In this document: positions 40,915-49,277 of the stretch, one piece after another
How the letters are laid out: each line of letters starts with the position of its first letter
How positions within the stretch are numbered: position 1 is the first letter of the stretch
NCBI RefSeq assembly: GCF_010450875.1
Contig: NZ_CP048422.1
Span: forward strand, 489,001 to 553,000
DNA length: 64,000 nt
From: Sphingomonas insulae
GTDB lineage: Bacteria > Pseudomonadota > Alphaproteobacteria > Sphingomonadales > Sphingomonadaceae
Direction of reading: 5' to 3'
Translations under genes and position numbers: made by a program
The notes under the pieces: model-generated
Databases searched by the model: none
What the model saw: the letters and a program-made list of their open reading frames with translations, nothing else
Told to the model about the DNA's origin: nothing

Positions 40915-41412
40915 ATGATCACACTCTCTCGAGATTTAAAGAGCTATCTCGAACCAGCGATTGCACATCACTGCACCAATCGCGTCGACGTAGGTTTATT
41001 CGCATTTTCTGGATGCGGAAGGAGCAGGCGAGGCATCAAGGAGGTTTTTTCGTACAATGATACGATCGCGATTGCGGCGCTTGTAATAAAGGGCTTTACT
41101 ATTCGTGACGCAGCCGCATACGTCAGGCAGGGTTTTGTAGCGGCTGCGCCCCATCGCTCCAGTGAAAAATTGGCAGAGTGTGAAAATCAACAACACGAAC
41201 TTCGTGTTGGCTTCTTTCGGCTTGCTGACGGCGGTATTTGGTCGGTTACGGCTGACATTGACACCAAGGCCACGCCCCCATCACAAATCGAGGGAGATTT
41301 CTTTGCGGTCGCGACGCGTGGAGCGACGATCGTAGACGAGGACCCTGTAGATCATGCGCGCCACCTGGTTACCGAGTGTGATGCAAGAGGTCTTGCAGTG
41401 CGAGCGACGTGA
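40915..41412 (+). CDS. Hypothetical protein
   Basis: 165 residues, no family recognised. Starts MITLSRDLKSYLEPAIAHHC. It has alternating strands and helices, no signal peptide and no membrane segment. The middle, IAALVIKGFTIRDAAAYVRQ, looks like a helix pair. Base composition is more AT-rich than the backbone, as for its neighbours. The 144-bp gap before it holds nothing recognisable. Precedes the HTH-Dam gene by 89 bp, so it may be in the same transcript. Confidence 0.6.
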   Translation: MITLSRDLKSYLEPAIAHHCTNRVDVGLFAFSGCGRSRRGIKEVFSYNDTIAIAALVIKGFTIRDAAAYVRQGFVAAAPHRSSEKLAECENQQHELRVGFFRLADGGIWSVTADIDTKATPPSQIEGDFFAVATRGATIVDEDPVDHARHLVTECDARGLAVRAT

Positions 41413-41501
41413 GGTTGGGCGCGCACCCGCATCCTCGGGTGCGCCTCCCCGCTGAGCACGGCCCCCTTGTCCGTGCAAAATCTGATCCCTACCGGGGTCT
41501 T

Positions 41502-42416
41502 ATGTTGCTTCAATATCTGCGGGAAGCTCGCAATCGAAAGGGGCTGACGCGCGAACAGCTTGCGGCGACGATCCAGGTCGATGTTCAGTCGATCAAACGG
41601 TTAGAAGTTGGCATCGGAAATGTGCCCACCCTTGTCGCCACGATGGTCGCGTTGGATCTTCACCTTGCTGGCGTCGGTCACGCGGCTTCCCTACCGCAGC
41701 AACTCCGAGCGGCACGCATTAGGCGAAAATGGTCTCTACCCGATCTGGGGAAACGGGCGGGGCTTTCGCCTGCCACCATCGCGGCTGTTGAGGGTGGCCA
41801 AGGAACTGTTGCCAGCGCCCTGAAGATGCTGCGTGCCCTCGCCCCCGACGCCCGCCCCAGACAACCTTCCACGCGGGCCTTTTGGGCGCTCGACCCTTTA
41901 ACCGAGCGAGACGTTCGATTCACTCCCCCAGAGTTCCTTGAGCGGGTCTACACCGCTTTTGGTATTCCCGATCTCGACCCATGCGGTCACGCGCAGTCCC
42001 CCGTGCTTGCGGGTCGCAAGATCACGCTTGCTGATGGTGGTGATGGTCTCACGGACGATTGGAGCGGCGACTTCGCATATGTAAATCCGCCATTTTCCGG
42101 CCTGCTTCGTTGGCTTCGGCGGGCCGAGGACCAAGTTCGTTGTGGAAACGTCCGCAAGGTCGTTGCGCTCGTGCCCGCTCGCCTCGACGCGCCTTATTAT
42201 CACACGACCCTTCGCCACCATGCCGACATCTGGATCCTGCGAGGGCGACTGTCGTTCGGAACTCTCAGCGGCAAGGGCAACCAAGCTCCATTTGCGCTCA
42301 TGGTCGTGATGTTTGGGGTAACGGAACATGAGATCGATGCGTTCACCAAGACTGTACCGGGAGCATGGTTTGCACCTCGCCGAGAGCGTCCGGACCACTG
42401 GCCATCGATCGCCTAA
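41502..42416 (+). CDS. Tandem HTH (XRE-like) fused to a phage-type N6-adenine methyltransferase
   Basis: 304 residues. Two XRE helix-turn-helix domains follow one another: LREARNRKGLTREQLAATIQ near residues 5-25 and LRAARIRRKWSLPDLGKRAG near 67-86. The C-terminal half is a Dam-like domain of phage/plasmid type, with FTPPEFLERVYTAFG, LDPCGHAQSP, the catalytic YVNPPFSGLLRW and a late GKGNQAPFALMVVMFG. Such domains methylate GATC-like adenines. The fusion suggests a self-regulating orphan methyltransferase, in the way controller proteins regulate restriction genes. Start at 41502; the frame open from 41409 overlaps the previous gene. Confidence 0.85.
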   Translation: MLLQYLREARNRKGLTREQLAATIQVDVQSIKRLEVGIGNVPTLVATMVALDLHLAGVGHAASLPQQLRAARIRRKWSLPDLGKRAGLSPATIAAVEGGQGTVASALKMLRALAPDARPRQPSTRAFWALDPLTERDVRFTPPEFLERVYTAFGIPDLDPCGHAQSPVLAGRKITLADGGDGLTDDWSGDFAYVNPPFSGLLRWLRRAEDQVRCGNVRKVVALVPARLDAPYYHTTLRHHADIWILRGRLSFGTLSGKGNQAPFALMVVMFGVTEHEIDAFTKTVPGAWFAPRRERPDHWPSIA

Positions 42417-42867
42417 CCCTGCTGGCTTTTGATCATGCAGACCGGCACCGTAAAGGTTGGGATGTCACGTCGCGCTACTATTTCCGGCGGCGCTTCGCGC
42501 CTGTTCTATTGTCCTTCTTGGGCGGGAACGAAGTAGGCGGCAGCCAAGCGAGTCGAGGTGATGGCAACGCCATGGCGTCGAACTCGCTTGATGCCTGTGG
42601 ACCGATCGCAAGAGCGGTTCGCAGTTCATTTCTCATAAGATGATCGTAGGGCGAAGCCGCCCTCAGGCGACTTGCACCCGCCCACGCGTCAGCCGCAATT
42701 CGATTGTCACAGCGCCGCTGCGCCCATCGAACCGCGCCATGAGCGCTGAGGCGATGTCGCTCTGACAAACAAATCGACTTCTGATCCGTCCACCAACTAC
42801 GTCAGTGCTACAGAAAGGATTAGATCGTGATGTCACGCTTTAATCCTATACAGTAGAAGATTGAATA
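42417..42867. other. 451-bp intergenic region with no convincing gene
   Basis: Two opposed frames of about 92-96 codons exist here, but neither resembles a protein (arginine/alanine-rich, no start signal). The only structured element is the 30-bp dyad just before the helicase gene. Possibly decayed sequence. Confidence 0.5.
42817..42846. promoter_or_regulatory. 30-bp dyad upstream of the helicase gene, operator candidate
   Basis: GGATTA...CGTGA-TG-TCACG...TAATCC, symmetric about 42831/42832 with 12 of 15 base pairs matching. It ends 21 bp before the GTG start of the helicase. The upstream gene encodes a double-HTH protein that could bind such a site; this pairing is inference. Confidence 0.6.
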
Positions 42868-44400
42868 GTGACACAATACGAACAGAGTTACAGTAGCGCC
42901 GGCGTGACGCCCCACATTTCACGTGTGCAGACGAGATTCTTTTACGACGCACGCGCCGCAGGGGCAGGTAAGACCTATGCTGAGTGCGATAACATGCTCC
43001 GACATTCAGGTTTATACATTTTGGCGGTCGAACTTATTAATGGAATGGCCGAGCGCCTTGCCATGCTTAATGACATCAGTGCGCAGCTTAGTGCGTGCCC
43101 AAAGATCGTCGAGATCTCTTCATCCCTCGCAAGCATGATGGAGGCGAAGAGAGGTCCATCGGTAAAGGCGCAGATTGAGGCGCTGTGCGGCACGTATGAA
43201 GCGGGGCACGTGATCGCTCTTGTGACCCACGCCGGACTGATGGACGCGGATCTGTCGGGATTTCAAAAATGGAACCTCGTCATCGATGAGGTGCCTTCGG
43301 TTTTCGAAAGTAAATCTGTAGCCAGTGCGCTCACATGGCAATGGCTTGGGGACCATTTCCAGATCATCCCAGGTGACAATTTGAACGGGGTCGTTCTTGG
43401 AGAAGCCAGCAAGGCGACCACCGCCGATTTTCGCCGCGACAGCCTCGCCACGGCCCTCGCGACATTCCATCGCCGGGTGGCGAGTCCGCAATATGACGTT
43501 TTCGCGGATATATGTGCGTGGGATGCTCTGGCAGAGGACCCACGTTGGCGTTGGGCGTCGTTTTGGTCCCCCGCGAAATTAGGATCCTTCCGACGCGTGA
43601 AGTTTCTTGCGAACGCATTCGATCGAAGTCTGACGTATGCGGTATTTCGAGCACGGCACCCGGAGTTAGCTTGGCAGCGTGACGAACTTCCCACGACCCG
43701 GACGTTTGTCCGGCGATTGATGAAAATCCACTTCTTTGCACGGGCGCATCGTGCGACTCGGGGGCTGTTCAATACGGTCAGGGGAAAGCGAAACCTCGAG
43801 GTAATTTCAAAATGGATCGCCCGATCCAGAGGTAGCGATGGACACATTTGGATGTGTAATGAAGCCGACAAAGCATCACTCCCTCGTATGCCCGGCGTAA
43901 AGCTTGCTCCCCGGCAAGCGGGCTCCAACCGCTACCAACACGTCGATGCGGTAACGGCTCTCTACACCGCAAAGCCCGAACCTGCTGAGTGCCAGATTCT
44001 AGAAGCGTGCGGAATAGATCCCAACACGGCGATCGAAACGCGCGAGTATGAAACAATCTATCAGTTCGTTGGGCGATCTTCCATCCGAGACGCATCGTCC
44101 TCACGGGAGGTGCATGTATACGTATACGACAGTGGCCAGGCCAACTATCTCTTCGATATGTTCTCTAATGCTGGATATATCGATGTCGAACTATTGCCGG
44201 TGGACCTTGGGTTTATTGACGAAAAATACGATTCGAAGGCGGGCCGACCAAAGTGTGAACTGACCGAGGCAGAAGTGGCCGCAAAAAATGATCTAAAGCG
44301 GGCGCAAGCTCGCGAGCGGCAGAGGTTAAAGCGGGCTCGGGACAAAATGGCGCGAGATCATAATGACGAGTATTCTTTAGAGCGAGTGGGTAACACGTAG
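42868..44400 (+). CDS. SF2-like (DEAD-like) helicase/ATPase of mobile-element type
   Basis: 510 residues from a GTG. Walker A ARAAGAGKTYAEC at residues 28-40; Walker B WNLVIDEVP with Asp140-Glu141, so DEVP instead of DEAD/DEAH; VTHAGLM at 119-125 as a motif Ib-like segment; YQFVGRSSIRD at 398-408 fits motif VI. The rest is divergent. The C-terminus is basic (DLKRAQARERQRLKRARDK), apt for nucleic-acid binding. Similar proteins are found in phages and plasmids with replication-like roles. Function in this island unknown. Confidence 0.7.
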   Translation: MTQYEQSYSSAGVTPHISRVQTRFFYDARAAGAGKTYAECDNMLRHSGLYILAVELINGMAERLAMLNDISAQLSACPKIVEISSSLASMMEAKRGPSVKAQIEALCGTYEAGHVIALVTHAGLMDADLSGFQKWNLVIDEVPSVFESKSVASALTWQWLGDHFQIIPGDNLNGVVLGEASKATTADFRRDSLATALATFHRRVASPQYDVFADICAWDALAEDPRWRWASFWSPAKLGSFRRVKFLANAFDRSLTYAVFRARHPELAWQRDELPTTRTFVRRLMKIHFFARAHRATRGLFNTVRGKRNLEVISKWIARSRGSDGHIWMCNEADKASLPRMPGVKLAPRQAGSNRYQHVDAVTALYTAKPEPAECQILEACGIDPNTAIETREYETIYQFVGRSSIRDASSSREVHVYVYDSGQANYLFDMFSNAGYIDVELLPVDLGFIDEKYDSKAGRPKCELTEAEVAAKNDLKRAQARERQRLKRARDKMARDHNDEYSLERVGNT

Positions 44401-44457
44401 TTAGCCTAACCGTCGAAGATATAGACTCACGAGTATCCGAAACTCTAATATACGTCT

Positions 44458-44769
44458 ATGAAAAAACCACCACGTCTCAGATGCACTTGCTCAAGTTACA
44501 TCGTCCAAGCGATGAAGGCTCGTAACCGGGTAGAGAATATTCCAATCTCAGTGGGAGAGATAAGGCAACGTAAGCGGATAGAGCTATTGGACCAGCGCCC
44601 CGACCTGACGGATCGGGAAGTCGAACTTCGGATTGACCGGGATATGGCTCGGGGTAGCAAGCCGACCACGAGCACGGCACTTCCCGCCGGAGCCATACCC
44701 GTCGAAGTGCGGCAGGCGAGAGACGATGCACGACGTGAGATCGCGAGGCGGCGCAAAGGCCGCAGGTAA
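44458..44769 (+). CDS. Small basic hypothetical protein
   Basis: 103 residues from 44458, or 85 from an internal ATG at 44512. Highly charged and helical, e.g. VGEIRQRKRIELLDQRPDL, then DREVELRIDRDMARG and a basic end DDARREIARRRKGRR. Probably a nucleic-acid-binding accessory. No family recognised. Lies 57 bp after the helicase gene. Confidence 0.5.
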   Translation: MKKPPRLRCTCSSYIVQAMKARNRVENIPISVGEIRQRKRIELLDQRPDLTDREVELRIDRDMARGSKPTTSTALPAGAIPVEVRQARDDARREIARRRKGRR

Positions 44770-44842
44770 ACCGCGTTCTTCCGCTTTCCGCAAATCTCGG
44801 ATATAATACGGTCCATGAAGACAGTCGCACGAGAAGGCCAGC

Positions 44843-44864
44843 CGCTCCTACGAAGATAGGAGCG
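44843..44864 (+). promoter_or_regulatory. Hairpin enclosing the ribosome binding site of the next gene
   Basis: CGCTCCTA (44843-44850) and TAGGAGCG (44857-44864) form a perfect 8-bp stem with a 6-nt loop. The Shine-Dalgarno TAGGAG is in the 3' arm, 5 nt before the ATG at 44869, so folding would hide it and lower translation. Confidence 0.6.
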
Positions 44865-44868
44865 CTTT

Positions 44869-45879
44869 ATGAAATCAATTGTATCAGTCCAAGGATGGAC
44901 GCTAGATATTGCCGTTGAACTCGATCGTCACTCGATGGGGTTCGCGGGTTACTTTTTTCGTGCGAGCGACGAGCGCCGACAGGTCATCGCCGCGTATTTT
45001 GCCATGCGCATGCCTCAGGTAGATGTGATGGAAAGCTCGGCTATGACCGAGCATGCCCAATTGCTACTCAAAGCGGACCATCAGCACATTCTCATCGAAG
45101 CCTTTGGTAAGGTTCCTGTGGGGCTGCGCCCAGCCCTGGCGCGAGCCGGGGGGCAGCCGCACGAGCCCCGGTTTTACCGCTACCTCCATGACTTGCTGAC
45201 CAACCCTCCCCACCAGATGCTGGCTTCTGCACTGGGGCAGATCGGCAAGATCGATCTCACGAGGCTGCGCGTGCTCAAGCGCCTTCCCGAAGATCTGGCT
45301 TATGGGCGGCTCGCGGTGATCATGCGTGATGTCGATTACGTCACATCTGCGCTCTCCCTCATCGATCTGCTCGTCAGTGCGAACGTTGATCGCGACGCAT
45401 TGACCGGAGCGCTGGTGAAAGTCGAAAGCCGCTCGCAGTTGAGTGCGTTCTGGCGGCGCTGGGCGCTGAAGACGACATTCCCGAGCCACCCCGTCCCGCC
45501 AAGCTCTTTCTACGCGCCGATTCAAGACGGCCACGCGTTGAAGGCGTCGGCTTTGCGCTTTCGGAACTGCTCCGAGCGCTATCTCGCGGCAGTCCTGGAG
45601 GGGAAGGCGGCATTTGCCGAGTTTGAACACGTTGATCAGCACGTCGTGGTTCATCTGCTCAATCGCCGAGGAGAATGGATGTTCGAGAGCGCTTATGGGC
45701 GACAGAACCGCAACGTGAGTGCAGCGGTCCGATCGGAGGTTCTCGAGTATCTCGCGAGCCACGGAGTCTTCGAGAGGTGCGATCGCCAGAAAGCACCAGG
45801 CCGCTGGGAGGCCCTTCGCGATCTTACCAGCCGGGTCGGCTTCTACGACGAGGACGACGAGGAAGACCAGGATGGTTGA
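44869..45879 (+). CDS. Hypothetical protein with weak PcfJ-like features
   Basis: 336 residues, cytoplasmic. The N-terminal half is helical with no known motif. The C-terminal part, LRFRNCSERYLAAVLEGKAA, FEHVDQHVVVHLLNRRGEWM and YGRQNRNVSAAVRSEVLEYL, recalls the RNC-y-G ... N layout of PcfJ-like proteins of conjugative elements. The resemblance is weak. The last ten residues are acidic (DEDDEEDQDG). Its translation may be limited by the hairpin over its ribosome binding site. Overlaps the next gene by 8 nt. Confidence 0.55.
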   Translation: MKSIVSVQGWTLDIAVELDRHSMGFAGYFFRASDERRQVIAAYFAMRMPQVDVMESSAMTEHAQLLLKADHQHILIEAFGKVPVGLRPALARAGGQPHEPRFYRYLHDLLTNPPHQMLASALGQIGKIDLTRLRVLKRLPEDLAYGRLAVIMRDVDYVTSALSLIDLLVSANVDRDALTGALVKVESRSQLSAFWRRWALKTTFPSHPVPPSSFYAPIQDGHALKASALRFRNCSERYLAAVLEGKAAFAEFEHVDQHVVVHLLNRRGEWMFESAYGRQNRNVSAAVRSEVLEYLASHGVFERCDRQKAPGRWEALRDLTSRVGFYDEDDEEDQDG

Positions 45880-46144
45880 ATCCATCTGGCCCCGCCGCAA
45901 CGTGAAAACCCTCGATCCAACCTGGCCAGCGGCTAAATACATCATGACAGACACCCCGGACCAAACAGATGCTTTACCGAAATCGCGCATTTACCGGGCG
46001 TCAGCCGCCGACATCGCGCGCCAGTGGATCAAGGGTGATCGTCACGCGAGGGCGAGGATCGACGCGATGCTCGAGTGTCAAAATGAACAAATCCGCCGAT
46101 GGACGGACGATCTGAACGACGGCGTTCAGTCCAATGAGACTTGA
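45872..46144 (+). CDS. Small hypothetical protein
   Basis: 90 residues starting MVESIWPRRNVKTLDPTWPA; an internal ATG would give a 66-residue form (MTDTPDQTDALPKSRIYRAS). Helical C-terminus with ARARIDAMLECQNEQIRRWT. Overlaps the previous gene's stop. Last gene of the cargo before the right inverted repeat. No family recognised. Confidence 0.5.
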   Translation: MVESIWPRRNVKTLDPTWPAAKYIMTDTPDQTDALPKSRIYRASAADIARQWIKGDRHARARIDAMLECQNEQIRRWTDDLNDGVQSNET

Positions 46145-46333
46145 AGGCTGCCGGCTTCGCGCTTCCAAATGAAGCAGTCGTCCCCTCTGCTCGTGTCCGT
46201 GTGAGCCCCGTTTGGGTAACCCTATCTGGCACAATCAGTGAGACATCGTCCGCGTCCCGAGTGGGTGGCGTTTGACTTCAGAGACGGCTGGAGCGAGTCT
46301 GTCTAAGAAGCAAATGAGACAATGGGGGTATAG

Positions 46334-46534
46334 ATGCTGACGGTAAAGGTTTGGGTTCTGCTGATGATGACGCTGCAAAACCAGGGCACTGGCGCATTCG
46401 TCATCGACAACATCTCGACCGAGGTCGAGTGCAGGCGGGTCGGCGAACTTATGACCAACAAGGCCGGAGAAGACTTCCGGGCGCAGAAGTTCCGTTGCGT
46501 GGAGGTCGAGAAGACCGTTCCGGCTAAGGGCTAA
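46334..46534 (+). CDS. Small exported or membrane protein, right copy
   Basis: Identical 66-residue product to that at 33868-34068: hydrophobic N-terminus VKVWVLLMMTLQ, then a polar part with two cysteines. It lies 10 nt upstream of the serine recombinase gene. Function unknown. Confidence 0.65.
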   Translation: MLTVKVWVLLMMTLQNQGTGAFVIDNISTEVECRRVGELMTNKAGEDFRAQKFRCVEVEKTVPAKG

Positions 46535-46544
46535 GGCGGTCGGT

Positions 46545-47099
46545 ATGGGGAAGACGCTGGGTTACGCGAGGGTGAGCACGGACGACCAGGACGTTCAGAC
46601 CCAGAAGGCCAAGCTGGAAGGCCTTGGTGCTGTGGTCGTGTTCAGCGACATTGGTAATGGATCTTCCCTGGACGGTCGGACCCAGCTTGAGGCGGCAATC
46701 CGGCTGCTCGAACCCGGCGATGAACTTCTGGCCCTTCATCCCGACCGTCTCGCTCGTGACACCGGCGATCTGCTCACCATCGGCAAGCGCGTCATCGAGC
46801 GTAGTGCAATCCTGCGTATCTATGATCCGGCCATCACGCTGGATGGCACGGACATGATGGCTGAGGTTATGCTGACCATCTTTGGCATGATTGGCATGAT
46901 GGAGAAGCACTTCATCAAGGCGCGGCAGCGCAGGGGCATCGACGCCGCGAAGGCCCGAGGTGATGTTTACAAGGGCCGGCCCGCCACGATCAGCCAGGAC
47001 GATGTTCGCCAGCTTCGGGCCGAGGGGTTGGGCGCGACCGAGATCGCCAAGCGCCTCAAGATTGGGCGCGCGTCGGTTTACCGGGCGCTGGCTGCATGA
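46545..47099 (+). CDS. Serine recombinase (resolvase/invertase family), right copy
   Basis: Identical 184-residue protein to that at 33303-33857: nucleophile Ser11 in YARVSTDDQD, arginines in HPDRLARDTGD, C-terminal helix-turn-helix GATEIAKRLKIGR. The two copies face each other in inverted orientation 12.5 kb apart. They are candidates for catalysing inversion of the cargo if their sites lie within the repeats. Confidence 0.95.
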   Translation: MGKTLGYARVSTDDQDVQTQKAKLEGLGAVVVFSDIGNGSSLDGRTQLEAAIRLLEPGDELLALHPDRLARDTGDLLTIGKRVIERSAILRIYDPAITLDGTDMMAEVMLTIFGMIGMMEKHFIKARQRRGIDAAKARGDVYKGRPATISQDDVRQLRAEGLGATEIAKRLKIGRASVYRALAA

Positions 47100-47310
47100 A
47101 AACCGTCAAGCAGAGGGGTGAATGCGACTGCGGGGTCGCCTGTGTCGCGATGCTCGCCGATGTAGCTTATGACAAAGCTCTCGAGGCCATCTTCCCCAAC
47201 GGTAAGAGAGTGGGAAAGACGAAGACGAACGCCCTTCGTGATGCCTGACGTGACCCCCGTTTCTTCATCCACCTGGACCTAGAGACCGGCCCCTCGAAGG
47301 GACGGACGGA

Positions 47311-47577
47311 ATGAAGCGGAAGCAGTTTTCGGAAGAGCAGATCATCGGCATCCTGAAGGAGGCCGAGGCGGGTGCGGTGGTGACGGAACTGTGCCGCAAG
47401 CACGGCATGTCGAGCGCGACCTACTATGCATGGAAGGCGAAGTTCGGCGGCCTGGAGGTATCTGACGCGAAGCGTCTGAGGTCGCTTGAAGAGGAGAACG
47501 CGCGGCTCAAGCGGCTGCTTGCGGACACGATGCTGGACAACGCGGGGTTGAAAGACCTGCTGTCAAAAAAGTGGTGA
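47311..47577 (+). CDS. IS3-family transposase OrfA
   Basis: 88 residues. Helix-turn-helix region [20 protein letters not shown] and [20 protein letters not shown], followed by a leucine-zipper-like helix [20 protein letters not shown]. Binds the IS ends. Ends at a stop just past the slippery site, after which a -1 shift produces the OrfAB fusion. Confidence 0.95.
   Translation: MKRKQFSEEQIIGILKEAEAGAVVTELCRKHGMSSATYYAWKAKFGGLEVSDAKRLRSLEEENARLKRLLADTMLDNAGLKDLLSKKW
47565..47571 (+). promoter_or_regulatory. A-AAA-AAG slippery heptamer for -1 frameshifting
   Basis: AAAAAAG lies in the orfA frame as A AAA AAG, two codons before the orfA stop. orfB is in the -1 frame. This is the known recoding signal of IS3-family elements; no downstream pseudoknot was worked out. 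Confidence 0.85.
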
Positions 47578-48476
47578 CGCCCGCCGCGAAGCGACAAGCG
47601 GTTGCGCATCTCCAGGCGACGTTGGGGATGAGCGAGCGGCGGGCGTGTGCTGTCGTCGGGGCGGACCGCACGAGCATGCGGTATCGCTCGTGCCGGGCAG
47701 ATGATGGCGACCTTCGGTCGCGTCTGCGCGAGCTGGCGCAGCAGCGCCGACGGTTCGGCTATCGACGGCTGCACATCCTGCTGCGCCGGGACGGCATCAC
47801 GATCAACCGCAAGAAGACCCAGCGGCTCTACCGTGAGGAAGGGCTGACGGTCAGGCGCCGGAAGGGACGAAGGCGCGCCGGTGGCGCGCGGGCACCTGCG
47901 CCGGTGCTGGCGCTCCCCAACCAGCGCTGGAGCCTGGACTTCGTGCACGACCAGCTCGTCACTGGCCGACGGTTCCGCGTGCTCAACATCGTCGACGACG
48001 TGACGCGCGAGTGCCTTCGGGCAGTGGTGGACACGTCGATTTCGGGCCGGCGGGTCGTGCGCGAGTTGACCGATCTGATCGCGGAACGTGGCAGGCCAAA
48101 GATGATCGTCAGCGACAACGGGACCGAACTGACGTCGAACGCGGTGCTTGCCTGGTCCAGCGACGCGGGCGTCGAGTGGCATTACATCGCGCCGGGCAAG
48201 CCGACGCAGAACGGGTTCGTCGAGAGCTTCAACGGTCGCATGCGCGACGAGCTGCTCAACGAGACGCTATTCTTCACGGTTCGCCAGGCCCGCTCGATCC
48301 TGGCGCGCTGGGTCGACGACTACAACACCGAGCGGCCGCACTCGTCGCTAGGCTACGCTACCCCGGCTGCGTTCGCTGCCGGGCTCGAACAGCAATGGGC
48401 GGGGTTAACCCCGCCCATTGCTTCAACTGCGCTCATGCGCAACAACACCGGTCGGTCTCTGGTCGCAGCTGGATGA
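47571..48476 (+). CDS. IS3-family transposase OrfB (DDE catalytic domain)
   Basis: 301 residues, normally made as a fusion with OrfA by frameshifting. HTH_21-like [20 protein letters not shown] precedes the integrase core. Catalytic triad in [19 protein letters not shown] and [16 protein letters not shown]-terminal [20 protein letters not shown] is family-standard. Appears intact, so the element may be active. Confidence 0.95.
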   Translation: MVTPAAKRQAVAHLQATLGMSERRACAVVGADRTSMRYRSCRADDGDLRSRLRELAQQRRRFGYRRLHILLRRDGITINRKKTQRLYREEGLTVRRRKGRRRAGGARAPAPVLALPNQRWSLDFVHDQLVTGRRFRVLNIVDDVTRECLRAVVDTSISGRRVVRELTDLIAERGRPKMIVSDNGTELTSNAVLAWSSDAGVEWHYIAPGKPTQNGFVESFNGRMRDELLNETLFFTVRQARSILARWVDDYNTERPHSSLGYATPAAFAAGLEQQWAGLTPPIASTALMRNNTGRSLVAAG

Positions 48477-48721
48477 AAGACTGGGGTCACGTCAGGCCCT
48501 CGTAAAGCTTGGCCGACAGCCTGACGCAGGCCGTCGAAAACCATTCGGCTCAACCGTCTTGGACGACCTTACCGGTGATGCACTCGTCTTCGTCATGCTC
48601 AACGATGATGGCGACGAATATCATCACTGGATGGTCTGGGACGCAAAGGCACGAGAGCTACGTGATCCGTATACACGGAAGCTTCCACACCGCCTGCGAG
48701 GATATCTTCTCGTCGGATGAT

Positions 48722-48934
48722 TTAGGAGGATATTGGTAAGCCCGCAGCACCCCCATGGGCCGGGCAGCGTCGCTGGAAGATGTCGGAGCCGTTCGAACCA
48801 TACTCGTGACCACAGCCGTCACAACGTAGAACGTAGGTCATCTGGTTGTGGTCGTTGCCCGACAAGTCCGTCCTGCGAATGACGATCTGGCCATTGCGGT
48901 TCCGATAGCCGGTCTCAGTCGTCCCCTTCGTCAT
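48722..48934 (-). CDS. Small zinc-ribbon-like protein, right copy
   Basis: Same 70 residues as at 32721-32933: MTKGTTETGYRNRNGQ start, CDGCGHEYG and RRCPAHGG metal-binding parts. Convergent with the broken C39-like gene. Function unknown. Confidence 0.7.
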   Translation of the reverse strand: MTKGTTETGYRNRNGQIVIRRTDLSGNDHNQMTYVLRCDGCGHEYGSNGSDIFQRRCPAHGGAAGLPISS

Positions 48935-49270
48935 CGGGTCATCTTTGTGGAGATCGAAGTGGCAAATCCAGTGCGAATTTCGATCCGAGCCGCACCCGCC
49001 GTCATCGCATGGCACATCCCCCACATCGAAACCGGTGAAACATCAGCCGAGGTCAACATCAACACCTCGAATTTCCACCACCCCGATGCTCTCGATGAAG
49101 CTGACGCGCCAACAGACGCGTGTCGGGAGTGGATCATCCATGCTGTTCAGGCCGCAATACAGCGCGATGGTCTCAAACGGTGGATCACATGGCCCGACCT
49201 CGGCGTGACATCATTCCCCGGACCCAACCTGACGCCCCACCATCGCCCGCCACAGCCCGCCGCATCGTGA
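48848..49270 (+). CDS. Hypothetical protein, right copy
   Basis: Identical frame to 32385-32807. The protein-like part is the C-terminal two thirds (REWIIHAVQAAIQRDGLKRW). It overlaps the opposite-strand zinc-ribbon gene at its start, and the GTG near 48951 is a plausible true start. No family recognised. Confidence 0.45.
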   Translation: MVVARQVRPANDDLAIAVPIAGLSRPLRHRVIFVEIEVANPVRISIRAAPAVIAWHIPHIETGETSAEVNINTSNFHHPDALDEADAPTDACREWIIHAVQAAIQRDGLKRWITWPDLGVTSFPGPNLTPHHRPPQPAAS

Positions 49271-49277
49271 GACCAGC

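Larger units (their letters stand above)
47246..48495 (+). mobile_element. IS3-family insertion sequence, 1250 bp
   Basis: Termini are inverted: TGACGTGACCCC at the left (47246) and GGGGTCACGTCA at the right (48483-48494). Comparing with the uninterrupted left repeat shows exactly 1253 extra bp, that is 1250 plus a GCC duplication. Contains overlapping orfA and orfB with a slippery heptamer, the standard IS3 layout. The sole copy in the window. Confidence 0.95.
47096..48720 (+). pseudogene. C39-like peptidase gene interrupted by an IS3-family element
   Basis: Same gene as 32935-33306, but split at 47245/48496 by the IS. The first 50 codons (47096-47245) retain the cysteine motif. The rest, including the HHW motif, resumes after the element at 48496. 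The 3-bp target duplication GCC is visible. The intact left copy may still supply the function. Confidence 0.92.

Noticed and set aside
42365..42768. Opposed short frames between the HTH-Dam and helicase genes
   Set aside because: No ribosome binding sites and no protein-like pattern; left as intergenic.
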